From DHVE2 group archaeon (lineage in GTDB: Archaea; Thermoplasmatota; Thermoplasmata; Thermoplasmatales; Aciduliprofundaceae): a stretch of 20,260 nt of DNA. Location of the stretch: positions 1-20,260 of the forward strand of contig WALH01000016.1 in NCBI GenBank assembly GCA_015522935.1. The letters are read 5' to 3'. How positions within the stretch are numbered: position 1 is the first letter of the stretch; the number at the start of each line of letters is the position of its first letter. Below are positions 8,266 to 13,937 of this stretch, piece by piece. Both the position numbers and the translations under genes were made by a program. The notes under the pieces were generated by a model that had not been told where the DNA came from, did not search any database, and saw only the letters and a program-made list of their open reading frames with translations.

Positions 8266-8296
8266 CCTATCACCAAACAATCGTTAGAAAAATATG

Positions 8297-8308
8297 ATAT
8301 TTAAGGTT
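8297..8308 (-). promoter_or_regulatory. TATA box of the Nudix gene
   Basis: CCTTAAATATCA on the minus strand predicts a start of transcription near 8275, leaving a leader of about 10 nt that holds GGTGAT. Confidence 0.5.
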
Positions 8309-8360
8309 ATTTGCGGTGCTCAGAAAGAGAAGATATAATAAAATGAAGAAGGGGTGTTCT

Positions 8361-8372
8361 AAAAATATAAAT
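8361..8372 (+). promoter_or_regulatory. TATA box of the RAM-domain/UPF0147 operon
   Basis: AAAAATATAAAT predicts transcription from about 8392, followed by the Shine-Dalgarno AGTGAGG at 8398-8404 and ATG 8408. Confidence 0.55.
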
Positions 8373-8407
8373 AGAGGGTTCCGTATTCACGAAATGAAGT
8401 GAGGCTT

Positions 8408-8734
8408 ATGAACGAGGAAATGGATAAATACTACAATGAATATTACAAAAAACATATAGCAACTGCACTTATAGGTATAAAGTGTAATACTAAAAACCTC
8501 GATGAAATATCTCGCTCCCTAAGTAACTGCAACAACGTAGAAGATATATTCTTAACAACTGGCGAGTATGATATTATAATCAAGGTCAAATTCCCAGACT
8601 ATTCTTCGCTCAAAAACTTCATAATTAATGAATTATCCAAATTGGACGGTGTTTCAAAAACTGAAACCATGTTAGCGATAAATACCTACAAGGAAAGAGG
8701 AATAAAATTTGAAGGTGGTGAGGAAAATGGATGA
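8408..8734 (+). CDS. Stand-alone RAM (Lrp/AsnC effector) domain protein
   Basis: The 108-residue protein has no helix-turn-helix region. After about 15 polar residues it shows the alpha-beta pattern of the RAM domain of Lrp/AsnC regulators: an ALIGI strand, helix LDEISRSL, the VEDIFLTTGEYDIIIKV pair of strands with the family's T-G-x-Y/F-D turn, helix SLKNFIINEL, and closing strand KTETMLAI. Such proteins assemble through this domain and often bind amino acids; without a DNA-binding part it may modulate a full-length Lrp protein. Start ATG 8408 follows AGTGA by 5 bases; GTG 8399 lies inside that ribosome site. The stop overlaps the UPF0147 start by 8 bases, so the genes are coupled. Confidence 0.82.
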   Translation: MNEEMDKYYNEYYKKHIATALIGIKCNTKNLDEISRSLSNCNNVEDIFLTTGEYDIIIKVKFPDYSSLKNFIINELSKLDGVSKTETMLAINTYKERGIKFEGGEENG

Positions 8735-8999
8735 GAAGGAAAAACTGTATAATGAAATTTTGGAGATTATGAATGAACTAGCAGAGGATACAACCATACC
8801 GAGAAATATAAGAAAGAGCATAACTCATACCCGTGAAACCTTAGAAGATAAAAATCGTGAAATGGATGTCCGCGTGGCAAGCGCCATATATGAGCTGGAT
8901 GAAATCGTAAATGATCCAAATATCCCAGTGCATGGAAGAACAATAGCTTACACAATCATAGGCAAACTCGAAACTCTTTCCAAGATGCTATCTTCGTGA
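8727..8999 (+). CDS. UPF0147 family protein
   Basis: All-helical protein of 90 residues, conserved in archaea and of unknown function. Typical family features are the N-terminal helix ending MNELAEDTTIPRNIRK and the second half with NDPNIPVHGRT followed by a helix. The two PxxxR elements (TTIPRNIR and PNIPVHGR) suggest two related helical hairpins. Start ATG 8727 is preceded by GGTGA five bases upstream; an in-frame TTG at 8709 is unlikely. It overlaps the RAM-domain gene, so the two are expressed together. Predicted cytosolic, with no enzyme motif visible. Confidence 0.88.
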   Translation: MDEKEKLYNEILEIMNELAEDTTIPRNIRKSITHTRETLEDKNREMDVRVASAIYELDEIVNDPNIPVHGRTIAYTIIGKLETLSKMLSS

Positions 9000-9059
9000 G
9001 TTATATGTACATAGTCATCTCGGAAGAAACAGAACTATATTTTTGGAATCTAAAAAAAG

Positions 9060-9069
9060 TTAAATAATA
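9060..9069 (+). promoter_or_regulatory. TATA box of tRNA-Arg
   Basis: TTAAATAATA is centred about 26 bases before the first base of the tRNA at 9090, so the transcript should begin at or very near the mature 5' end. Confidence 0.6.
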
Positions 9070-9089
9070 GCAGAATATCCAGACAAACA

Positions 9090-9164
9090 GGACGCGTGGC
9101 CTAGCATGGATAGGGCACCAGCCTTCTAAGCTGGGAATCCCGGGTTCAAATCCCGGCGCGTCCG
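9090..9164 (+). tRNA. tRNA-Arg (anticodon TCT)
   Basis: A cloverleaf can be folded by hand: acceptor GGACGCG 9090-9096 with CGCGTCC 9157-9163, anticodon stem CCAGC 9118-9122 with GCTGG 9130-9134, loop CTTCTAA with anticodon TCT at 9125-9127, and T stem CCGGG 9140-9144 with CCCGG 9152-9156 closing loop TTCAAAT. The discriminator is G 9164, CCA is not encoded, and there is no intron. It reads AGA, consistent with the heavy AGA use in the window's genes. A protein gene starts 4 bases after it. Confidence 0.95.
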
Positions 9165-9168
9165 CTGA

Positions 9169-9408
9169 ATGAAATGCGTATTTATGGATTCTGATGGAAT
9201 ATGCCATGGGAAGTACAAAGGATTCAAATGCATCAAAGAGAAGTGCGAGTGGTATGGAAAATACATGATTCCAGAGGGAACATGCGCATATTATCGTGAT
9301 GGCTACTGTAAAAAACTCCACATTTTTACCTGTGACGGAAAAAATAAAGATTGCCCGTACTACCGGGAATATTTGGAGGAAGAGGAGATGGATCTGTTTT
9401 TGAAATAA
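9169..9408 (+). CDS. Small cysteine-rich protein, tRNA-linked
   Basis: Protein of 79 residues with eight cysteines (3, 12, 21, 26, 39, 47, 55, 62) and many Lys, Tyr and Gly. The halves match each other: each has a Cys, then D-G-I/Y-C, a Cys 8-9 residues on, another Cys 5-7 residues later, then aromatic residues and a Tyr (CEWYGKY and CPYYREY). This looks like a tandem pair of four-cysteine metal sites, probably zinc. No named family was recognised. ATG 9169 lies 4 bases after the tRNA-Arg 3' end, with no room for a promoter, so it should come from the tRNA transcript and be freed by 3' processing as a nearly leaderless message. There is no Shine-Dalgarno. It ends 3 bases from the convergent SDR gene. 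Confidence 0.75.
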   Translation: MKCVFMDSDGICHGKYKGFKCIKEKCEWYGKYMIPEGTCAYYRDGYCKKLHIFTCDGKNKDCPYYREYLEEEEMDLFLK

Positions 9409-9411
9409 TCA

Positions 9412-10068
9412 TTAATGCACAAACATACATTCTCCATTTCTGGCATTATTTATGGCATAAATTATGAAATCAGCCACTTTTTCTGGTGGATCCGCAAAAG
9501 TTGCATTGTGATATTTTTTCAGCATATCAGTATCTGTTGGACCTGGAGCAACACATATAACCTTTATTCCATCACTCACTTCTCCCGCAAGAGATTTTGT
9601 AAATGCGATCACCGCAGCTTTGGACGCACAGTATGGAGCTGTATATGGAATGGGGTTCATCCCAACAACGGAAGAGATGTTCACTATTACCCCGGACTCC
9701 ATGAAATCCAGAACTGCATGAGTCATGTTCATCGTCCCAAAAACATTCACCTGAAATATTCTCTCCCACTCACTGGGCATGGTGCTATAAAATCTTTTCA
9801 CGTCGTATACTCCCGCGTTGTTAACGAGAATTCTGATTTTTCCATATTTGGTCGCTTCTTCAACAATTCCACGAGCATCCCCATAGTTTGATACATCTCC
9901 CTGAACTGCTATTGCCTTCCCGCCGGCCTCTTCTATTCTTGCAACTGTTTCCATGGCTTTATCTTCATTTCTAAGATAATTCACCACGACGAAAAATTCC
10001 TGTGATAATTTTATTGCTGTAGCCCTCCCTATGCCCCGAGAACTTCCAGTTATTATTGCAACATTCAT
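9412..10068 (-). CDS. SDR-family NAD(P)-dependent oxidoreductase
   Basis: Classical short-chain dehydrogenase/reductase of 218 residues, somewhat shorter than the usual 240-250. The cofactor loop TGSSRGIG is at 7-14, NNAG at 83-86, the active-site Asn at 108, Ser at 132 or 133, and the catalytic Y-x-x-x-K at Tyr146/Lys150 (YCASK), so all catalytic residues are present. The segment after APGPTDT is short, so the substrate lid is reduced. Sequence style is FabG-like, but archaea lack bacterial type II fatty acid synthesis, so a generic carbonyl reductase is the safer call. A TATA box 27 bases upstream predicts a leaderless message from ATG 10068. Substrate and NADH/NADPH preference are unknown. 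Confidence 0.9.
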   Translation of the reverse strand: MNVAIITGSSRGIGRATAIKLSQEFFVVVNYLRNEDKAMETVARIEEAGGKAIAVQGDVSNYGDARGIVEEATKYGKIRILVNNAGVYDVKRFYSTMPSEWERIFQVNVFGTMNMTHAVLDFMESGVIVNISSVVGMNPIPYTAPYCASKAAVIAFTKSLAGEVSDGIKVICVAPGPTDTDMLKKYHNATFADPPEKVADFIIYAINNARNGECMFVH

Positions 10069-10088
10069 AAGGCAATAAATTCCTTCAA

Positions 10089-10101
10089 AGATAAAATATT
10101 T
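10089..10101 (-). promoter_or_regulatory. TATA box of the SDR gene
   Basis: AAATATTTTATC on the minus strand is centred about 27 bases before ATG 10068, which has no Shine-Dalgarno; leaderless start predicted. Confidence 0.55.
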
Positions 10102-10151
10102 TCCCAGATATTTCCTAAAATTTACGGGGCTTTATCCATTTTATGGAGAAG

Positions 10152-10162
10152 AGTTTAAATAC
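10152..10162 (+). promoter_or_regulatory. TATA box of the aCPSF2-like gene
   Basis: AGTTTAAATAC is centred 26 bases before ATG 10184. No ribosome site is visible; leaderless start predicted. Confidence 0.6.
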
Positions 10163-10183
10163 TATCGTCCATAAGCCACTCGT

Positions 10184-11416
10184 ATGATTAAAGGTAAATT
10201 TCTTGGCGGTGCAAGCGAGATCGGAAGTTTAGGATTGCATCTTACGATGGACGATACGAAAATACTGATTGAATATGGATTAACACCCACAAAGCCACCG
10301 GCTTATCCTCTTCCTGCTCCTCCAATGGATGCTGTTTTTCTCACCCACGCCCATCTGGATCATTCCGGAATGCTACCACGTATATCGAGTCAGTACGATT
10401 CAAATATTTATATGACAGAATCCACTATGGCCGTTCTGCCTCTCCTTCTCAATGATACGATAAAGGTTGCCGAATTGGAGGGTTTCCCAATACCCTATAT
10501 GAAGGAAGAGGTTGAGAATCTAATGGGTGCAATTGTTCCTGTGAAATACTGTGAGGTGGTTGAATTAGGAGAAATAGAGGTCGTTCCCCATAATGCTGGA
10601 CACATTCCTGGGAGTGCCATGTACGAGTTGAAGAGCGAAAAAAATCTGCTATTCACAGGAGACATAAACACAATAAACACTCATCTTGTCTGGGGTGCCA
10701 AGCCTGTTAAGACAGATGTACTCATCATGGAAAGCACATACGCTGGAAGAGAGCATCCTCCTCGTGATGAAGTTGAAAAGGAGTTTTTAGATAAAATTGA
10801 CGAGGTTGTTGGTCGGGGCGGTATAGCAATTGTGCCAGCATTCGCAGTAGGTAGAACTCAGGAGATTATGCTAATTTTAGAAAAAACAGATTATAACATA
10901 TGGCTTGATGGAATGGGCAGATTTGTAAACAATATTTACCTCAAATACCCAAAATATCTACGCTCTGCAAAGAGGTTGAAGAAGGCGAGAAATAAAATAA
11001 AAATTGTGCGGAGGAGAAGTGACAGAAAGAAGGCACTCAAAGGTGAGGTGATAATAACCACTGGAGGCATGTTAGAGGGTGGTCCTGTTCTTCATTACAT
11101 CAACTATCTCAAAAACGATACAAAAAGTGCAATTCTTCTAACTGGCTATCAAGTAGAGGGAACCAACGGAAGACTCCTTATGGACGAGGGAATACTTGAT
11201 CTATACGGGGTTAAAGAAAAAATAGATTCCGAAATTTCCTTTTTTGATTTCTCAGCTCATGCAGGTCATTCCGAACTCATGGAATTTGCCAGAAAATGCT
11301 CTCCAGAAAAAATCATTCTTATGCATGGAGATAACCGCGATACCCTTGCGAAAGATTTGAGAAAAGAAGATTTTGAAGTTATCGTACCTCAAAATGCTCA
11401 GGAGATAGAATTTTAA
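10184..11416 (+). CDS. Beta-CASP ribonuclease, aCPSF2-like
   Basis: Metallo-beta-lactamase/beta-CASP RNase of 410 residues, a relative of eukaryotic CPSF73 and bacterial RNase J, acting in RNA processing and decay. All seven motifs are visible: HAHLDH at 55-60, His140 in GHIPGS, Asp160 in TGDIN, motif A Glu183 in MESTY, motif B His359 in FSAHAGH, motif C His381 in LMHGDN, plus the PAFAVGR turn. There is no KH domain, so it is not aCPSF1, the archaeal termination factor. The histidine motif C and compact length fit aCPSF2 better than aRNase J. The gene has its own TATA box and looks leaderless. Its stop overlaps that of convergent rpoK through a shared TTAA. Confidence 0.9.
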   Translation: MIKGKFLGGASEIGSLGLHLTMDDTKILIEYGLTPTKPPAYPLPAPPMDAVFLTHAHLDHSGMLPRISSQYDSNIYMTESTMAVLPLLLNDTIKVAELEGFPIPYMKEEVENLMGAIVPVKYCEVVELGEIEVVPHNAGHIPGSAMYELKSEKNLLFTGDINTINTHLVWGAKPVKTDVLIMESTYAGREHPPRDEVEKEFLDKIDEVVGRGGIAIVPAFAVGRTQEIMLILEKTDYNIWLDGMGRFVNNIYLKYPKYLRSAKRLKKARNKIKIVRRRSDRKKALKGEVIITTGGMLEGGPVLHYINYLKNDTKSAILLTGYQVEGTNGRLLMDEGILDLYGVKEKIDSEISFFDFSAHAGHSELMEFARKCSPEKIILMHGDNRDTLAKDLRKEDFEVIVPQNAQEIEF

Positions 11417-11592
11417 GATTCTTTCGCCCTTTTAACAGTTATGGGTATTACACTTTTGTTAAATTCGTAAATTGCAATTTCAAGAGGATCATACATATCT
11501 TCGGGGATATGGATTAAAACAGGAGCTCCCATGGCTATTTGAAGAGCCCTTGCACCGATTATTCTGGCCTTTTCGAATCTTGTATATTCCAT
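11413..11592 (-). CDS. rpoK: DNA-directed RNA polymerase subunit K
   Basis: Archaeal counterpart of eukaryotic Rpb6 and bacterial omega, which clamps the largest RNA polymerase subunit during assembly. The 59 residues hold the complete conserved core: YTRFEKARIIGARALQ, MGAPVLI, DPLEIAIYEF and VIPITVKR. The start is ATG 11592, because GGTGA at 11598-11602 sits 5 bases ahead; an upstream in-frame GTG at 11601 falls within that ribosome site. It is usually found near other RNA polymerase or ribosomal genes, but here it stands alone, convergent with the aCPSF2-like gene. Confidence 0.96.
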   Translation of the reverse strand: MEYTRFEKARIIGARALQIAMGAPVLIHIPEDMYDPLEIAIYEFNKSVIPITVKRAKES

Positions 11593-11627
11593 AAAAATCA
11601 CCGAACAAAGGGTTTAAATGATGCCCC

Positions 11628-11637
11628 TATATAAATT
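11628..11637 (-). promoter_or_regulatory. TATA box of rpoK
   Basis: ATTTATATAG on the minus strand predicts transcription from near 11607, a leader of about 15 nt containing GGTGAT. Confidence 0.55.
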
Positions 11638-11684
11638 TTTCTTTTGACAATTTGATAGACGGTATGCTCTACACCACATGAAAA

Positions 11685-11694
11685 AGTATTTATC
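11685..11694 (+). promoter_or_regulatory. TATA box of the DUF211 gene
   Basis: AGTATTTATC is centred about 27 bases before ATG 11717, the point where homology to DUF211 begins, predicting a leaderless message. Confidence 0.5.
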
Positions 11695-11716
11695 CAAACA
11701 GATAATGAACCATTTA

Positions 11717-12019
11717 ATGAAAGAAAACTACGGCTTAAGAAGACTTGTCCTTGACGTTCTAAAACCACACAAGCCAAGCATTATAGATGTTGCGCTGAAA
11801 CTCAGCAGAATAGATGGTGTGAGTGGTGTGAATTGTGTGCTTAACGAGATAGATCAGGAAACGGAAAATCTAAAAATAATCATTGAGGGGCCGAATATAG
11901 ATTTTGAGAACATTTCCAGTACCCTAACGGATCTTGGTGCGGTAATACATTCTGTAGATAACGTGGTTGCAGGTAGAAAATTGGTGGAGGATGTGGAAAC
12001 CCCACAGGATAAGCATTAA
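11717..12019 (+). CDS. DUF211 family protein
   Basis: Archaeal protein of unknown function, 100 residues from the chosen start. It shows the family opening GLRRLVLDVLKPHKPSI, then a ferredoxin-like alpha-beta pattern with SRIDGVSGVNCVLNEIDQET, LKIIIEGPNIDF and the closing LGAVIHSVDNVVAGRK. Family members are small oligomeric proteins with possible metal binding, without an established role. ATG 11678 is an in-frame alternative that adds 13 residues, but it has no ribosome site and would place the TATA-like box inside the gene; ATG 11717 agrees with both the family start and a leaderless promoter. Its TAA overlaps that of convergent SRP19 by 4 bases. Confidence 0.87.
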   Translation: MKENYGLRRLVLDVLKPHKPSIIDVALKLSRIDGVSGVNCVLNEIDQETENLKIIIEGPNIDFENISSTLTDLGAVIHSVDNVVAGRKLVEDVETPQDKH

Positions 12020-12279
12020 AGATTTTTGATTTTCTTGGCAATTTTTTTGAGAACTTCACTTTTCTTTTCATCTGAATAAACCGCAATCCTTCCTTTTTCA
12101 GTCCACCAGAATCTTGGATATCTTTTATCTTCCTCAACTTCAAATTTGTAGCCCATGTCGTTTAGGGCTTTAATTATTATGTCCATTTTTGGTTCAAAAG
12201 CAAGTTTTTTAGGTACCTTCCGCCCCTCTTTACGTGAATAATGCACGTTGAAATATGCAGGGTAAATGATTATAGTCAT
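12016..12279 (-). CDS. srp19: Signal recognition particle protein SRP19
   Basis: Binds the tips of SRP RNA helices 6 and 8 and prepares the RNA for SRP54 during membrane targeting of proteins. At 87 residues it has the usual archaeal length. Conserved features are YPAYFN near the N-terminus, SRKEGRKVPKKLA, the late DKRYPRFWWTEKGRIAVY block, and the Lys-rich tail KKIAKKIKNL. ATG 12279 overlaps the S8e stop in an ATGA arrangement, so the two are translationally coupled. The stop overlaps the convergent DUF211 stop. Confidence 0.96.
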   Translation of the reverse strand: MTIIIYPAYFNVHYSRKEGRKVPKKLAFEPKMDIIIKALNDMGYKFEVEEDKRYPRFWWTEKGRIAVYSDEKKSEVLKKIAKKIKNL

Positions 12280-12656
12280 TCTACGAGCACTCCATTGAGT
12301 ACTCCATGCTGGCCAGGGCGAGATGTGATTCGAACCTTACCCACGCTGGTATCCACTATAGCACCTCTACTTATTATATTTCTCTGTGCAAAATGGGGAT
12401 TGGAAGAGTTTTCAATAACCACATTTATTTTGGCCTTCTCACTTTTTCTTGTTTTAGGGTTGTAAACATTCACGTAGGAATCCCGGAGCAATTTAATCTT
12501 TATGTTTCCGCCCCTCACACGTACCATTTTTATCCTTCTATCACCTATATGCGTGAGAACAGCTTCTCTACCCAACTCATATCTTCTCTTTTTCCTCGCC
12601 TTTCTTATCCTTCCGCCAGAGATTTTCCTGAGGGCTCTACCCTGCCACACAGCCAT
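12276..12656 (-). CDS. rps8e: 30S ribosomal protein S8e
   Basis: Archaeal/eukaryotic-type small-subunit protein. The 126 residues match archaeal S8e over the full length, which lacks the eukaryotic insert: WQGRALRKISGGR, ARKKRRYELGRE, the NVVIENSSNPHFAQRNII block, and the C-terminal ITSRPGQHGVLNGVL. It is strongly basic at the N-terminus, as expected for rRNA binding. GGTGA at 12663-12667 lies 6 bases before ATG 12656. It is the first gene of an operon with srp19 and has a TATA box about 38 bases upstream. Confidence 0.97.
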   Translation of the reverse strand: MAVWQGRALRKISGGRIRKARKKRRYELGREAVLTHIGDRRIKMVRVRGGNIKIKLLRDSYVNVYNPKTRKSEKAKINVVIENSSNPHFAQRNIISRGAIVDTSVGKVRITSRPGQHGVLNGVLVE

Positions 12657-12689
12657 TGAACATCACCTTTCACGCCTATATGGTAATCC

Positions 12690-12698
12690 TATTTAAAC
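12690..12698 (-). promoter_or_regulatory. TATA box of the S8e-srp19 operon
   Basis: GTTTAAATA on the minus strand predicts a start near 12668, leaving a 12-nt leader that holds the GGTGATG ribosome site. Confidence 0.6.
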
Positions 12699-12815
12699 CT
12701 TTTACTCTTACTCCTTCGGGTGAGTTAAATTCCTTTAGAAACATGGAAAAGGAGAGAAGTTTTGAAAGGGGAAATCTATGATTTTAGTAGTTTCTTTGGG
12801 ATAAAAACCCTTTAC

Positions 12816-12838
12816 TAAGAACCTCCAGCGGGTTCTTA
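12816..12838. repeat. Perfect 8-bp inverted repeat with 7-base loop
   Basis: TAAGAACC at 12816-12823 pairs with GGTTCTTA at 12831-12838 around TCCAGCG. It lies in the 257-base gene-free stretch between the S8e start and tRNA-Glu. CTCCAGC in and beside the loop (12823-12829) recurs at 12843-12849. It could be a structured RNA or a processing or termination element of the tRNA-Glu transcript. Confidence 0.6.
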
Positions 12839-12870
12839 TCATCTCCAGCAACCATTTTCTTTTGGGCTAA

Positions 12871-12897
12871 AGCACTTTTCTTTTTAAGAAAAGGGCT
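12871..12897. repeat. 11-bp interrupted inverted repeat downstream of tRNA-Glu
   Basis: CTTTTCTT 12875-12882 pairs with AAGAAAAG 12886-12893 around a 3-base loop, extended past one mismatch by AGC/GCT. In the tRNA-Glu direction it begins 17 bases after the tRNA and contains CCCTTTTCTT, so it may end that transcript. The rest of 12699-12914 shows no gene. Confidence 0.5.
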
Positions 12898-12913
12898 CTA
12901 AGAAAGGGGTTAG

Positions 12914-12988
12914 TGCTCCGGCCGGGATTTGAACCCGGGTCGTCGGCTCGAAAGGCCGATATCCTTGGCCGGACTAGACTACCGGAGC
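12914..12988 (-). tRNA. tRNA-Glu (anticodon TTC)
   Basis: On the minus strand acceptor GCTCCGG (12988-12982) pairs with CCGGAGC (12921-12915). The anticodon stem TCGGC/GCCGA closes loop CTTTCGA with anticodon TTC. The T arm CCGGG-TTCAAAT-CCCGG is intact and the discriminator is A at 12914. No CCA is encoded and no intron is present. It is divergent from truA. Confidence 0.95.
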
Positions 12989-13048
12989 ATGACCATGCAA
13001 GTATCTAACTGCCCACAGACCAACTGGCAACCCTACAAACGGCTTAGA

Positions 13049-13060
13049 GATATAAAATTT
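13049..13060 (-). promoter_or_regulatory. Probable TATA box for the tRNA-Glu transcript
   Basis: AATTTTATATCT on the minus strand is the only TATA-like box upstream of tRNA-Glu; the region about 26 bases before it is GC-rich. Transcription would begin near 13028, giving a 5' leader of about 40 nt to be removed by RNase P. Confidence 0.4.
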
Positions 13061-13077
13061 GCGTTCAGAAAGTGGTA

Positions 13078-13089
13078 AAATTTTTATTC
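13078..13089 (+). promoter_or_regulatory. TATA box of truA
   Basis: AAATTTTTATTC is centred about 26 bases before ATG 13110, which lacks a ribosome site; leaderless start predicted. Confidence 0.55.
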
Positions 13090-13109
13090 ATTCAACCATA
13101 CTATTCTCA

Positions 13110-13835
13110 ATGCTTCTCAAATTCGCTTATGATGGAACGAAGTTCTATGGATATCAGAGGCAGCCAGGGATAATCACTGTGGAGGGAGAGATAATTCGTG
13201 TTCTTCAGGAATATGGAGTGGCGAATAAAATCAGAAGCGCATCCAGAACGGATCGGGGTGTGAGTGCCTTAGGAAATGTAATAAGGGTCGACACATCCAT
13301 GAAACCTCAGGATGTAATAGGAATACTCAATTCCAGTTTGCAGAATATTTTCTTTCACTCCTACTCAATGCAAAATGTGAATCCCAGATTCGCTGAGGTC
13401 AGATGGTACAGGTACCACCTACCAGATATCTATGATATATCTTCTCTCAAAGATGCGGCGAAGGTATTTGTGGGCAAGCATGATTTCAGAAATTTTACCC
13501 GTGCCAGAAAAAACACCGTTTTGCAAATAGATAAAATAAAAGTTGAGAATTTCAACGGGATGATCGTGGTGGATTTCTTTGCCCGCTATTACCTTTGGAA
13601 TCTAATAAGGAGGATAGTTGCAGCCATGCAGTTATATGCATCTGGAAAAATTTTTAATGAGAGAATATTTGATAAAAGATTCAATTTTGGCCTTGCACCA
13701 CCTGAGCCTCTTATCCTCATGGATGTTCAATACAATTTTCCATTCATCAGATTGAGAATTCGAGAGAAAACTTTGCGAAGGTTTTTTGACCACTTCGCCG
13801 GGGGTGCTATCTATTACTACCTCTCCAAGTTATAA
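13110..13835 (+). CDS. truA: tRNA pseudouridine synthase A
   Basis: Converts uridines 38-40 in the anticodon arm of tRNAs to pseudouridine. The 241-residue protein has the TruA N-terminus FAYDGTKFYGYQRQPG and the catalytic loop SASRTDRGVSALGN, with nucleophile Asp48. VRWYRYHLP, the GKHDFRNFTR motif and FFARYYLWNLIRR in the C-terminal half are also present. ATG 13110 is chosen over an in-frame TTG at 13059: it begins where the domain begins and has a TATA box 26 bases upstream. Its divergent neighbour is a tRNA gene, which fits the role but proves no functional link. Confidence 0.93.
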   Translation: MLLKFAYDGTKFYGYQRQPGIITVEGEIIRVLQEYGVANKIRSASRTDRGVSALGNVIRVDTSMKPQDVIGILNSSLQNIFFHSYSMQNVNPRFAEVRWYRYHLPDIYDISSLKDAAKVFVGKHDFRNFTRARKNTVLQIDKIKVENFNGMIVVDFFARYYLWNLIRRIVAAMQLYASGKIFNERIFDKRFNFGLAPPEPLILMDVQYNFPFIRLRIREKTLRRFFDHFAGGAIYYYLSKL

Positions 13836-13896
13836 AAACTCGGCAAGAAAAAGTCGTACAGCTGGATGGGTTAACGGGAGTAGGGGTAAAAACGAA

Positions 13897-13907
13897 ATTA
13901 TTATATT
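13897..13907 (+). promoter_or_regulatory. TATA box of the coiled-coil/UPF0282/dtdA operon
   Basis: ATTATTATATT predicts transcription from about 13928, a leader of about 10 nt with a weak GTGGT site before ATG 13938. No other promoter is visible until after dtdA. Confidence 0.45.
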
Positions 13908-13937
13908 CTTCAGCCGTATTCCATCTTTAGTGGTTAC

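Noticed and set aside
9415..9891. Long open frame of 158 codons on the plus strand
   Set aside because: It lies antisense to the SDR gene, whose catalytic motifs are intact; the predicted protein is His/Cys/Trp-rich nonsense with no start signal.
10184..11416. Beta-CASP protein as aCPSF1 (FttA)
   Set aside because: The N-terminal KH domains of aCPSF1 are absent; the MBL domain begins at residue 1.
12306..12659. Open frame of 117 codons on the plus strand
   Set aside because: Antisense to ribosomal protein S8e, which is conserved end to end.
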